From Eopsaltria australis (taxonomy: Eukaryota; Chordata; Aves; Passeriformes; Petroicidae), in contig JAVTVJ010000490.1 in assembly GCA_034509425.1 (NCBI GenBank), forward strand, positions 248,001 through 312,000: a DNA stretch of 64,000 nucleotides. The letters run 5' to 3'. Position 1 is the first letter of the stretch. Each line of letters starts with the position of its first letter. A program made the translations under genes and the position numbers. Below are positions 63,457 through 64,000 of this stretch, piece after piece. The notes beneath the pieces were generated by a model. The model ran no database searches and had not been told where the DNA came from. It saw nothing but the letters and a program-made list of their open reading frames with translations.

Positions 63457-64000
63457 CTGCAGTCCAGGAAATAAAGGAGAGAGACAAGCACCAAAATGTG
63501 AGGGCAAACAGATTCATGGCAGGTTTGTCCCTAAAAGAACAAAAGCATCTTTAGAGACAACTTTGTAATAATTAATACCAAGGCTCTGGTGAGCTGCGTC
63601 AGAAAATTGTTATTTAAGTACCTCAGTTCTTTTACAGCTGAGAGACAACCTGGACAGCCAGAAATCCTGTGAGTTGAAGATGGAGCTGGTGTTGTCACTA
63701 GGGTGACATTCCAGGTGTAAAGGCACAGCTGAATCCCACTTTTCTCTGGGAATTCAGCAGCAGAATGAGAGAACATGAGAGCACTCACTGCACACCCTGT
63801 ACTGAGACTCCTCAGCACCCACAGAGCTCTCAAGAGGGAGATGCAATTGATGTCACTGGGCTTTTTGGAACCATTCTCTGAGGAGAAACCTCATTTCAGG
63901 CATTAAAGAGGGTACCTTGGACCCTGAAGATAATCAAACTCAGCGAATGGAGCTGTAGGGAGAACAACTCTCTTTTTTAGACTGCTGCAGAACAAACTGG

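Noticed and set aside
1..64000. Search for CRISPR arrays, prokaryotic operons, tRNA or rRNA genes
   Set aside because: None seen; the window is vertebrate nuclear DNA with introns and CR1 elements.

Overview
This window reads as avian nuclear DNA, most like a songbird. It is AT-rich and intron/intergene dominated, and it carries many 3'-anchored CR1 LINE fragments with the typical avian CR1 end (about 14 clear copies). It also has three solo LTRs with target-site duplications and several microsatellites. There is no bacterial-type gene density, and most short ORFs are chance frames or decayed CR1.

The one gene I recognise with confidence runs right to left on the minus strand from 63456 to 24339. 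It is the C-terminal half of MINDY4 (FAM188B), a K48-specific ubiquitin protease of the MINDY family. Nine coding exons could be placed by reading both splice sites: 63355-63456, 62320-62383, 61275-61340, 60909-60976, 44826-44889, 42539-42700, 33164-33344, 29516-29588 and 24339-24387 (stop). All introns are GT-AG and all phases join, giving 275 residues plus stop with no disruption. The catalytic-His segment (SESHFSVLF) lies in the 33164-33344 exon. The N-terminal half, including the catalytic-Cys motif, lies beyond the right edge.

Layout: 1-450 holds an exon-like minus-strand reading frame I cannot name. 450-23250 is intergenic, with CR1 copies and no recognisable gene. 23250-24338 is the probable MINDY4 3' UTR and 24339-63456 is the gene. 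The largest intron (44890-60908, about 16 kb) holds a 137-bp tandem repeat, a CpG-rich block and two solo LTRs of different families about 45 bp apart. A second copy of one of these LTR families sits in the last intron in the sense orientation, about 175 bp upstream of the terminal coding exon, and carries its own AATAAA signal.

The points most worth a second look are that sense LTR before the last exon, the CpG-rich intronic block struck twice by LTRs, the unnamed exon at the left edge, and a well-spliced-looking but frame-breaking ORF at 61794-61971 inside a MINDY4 intron.
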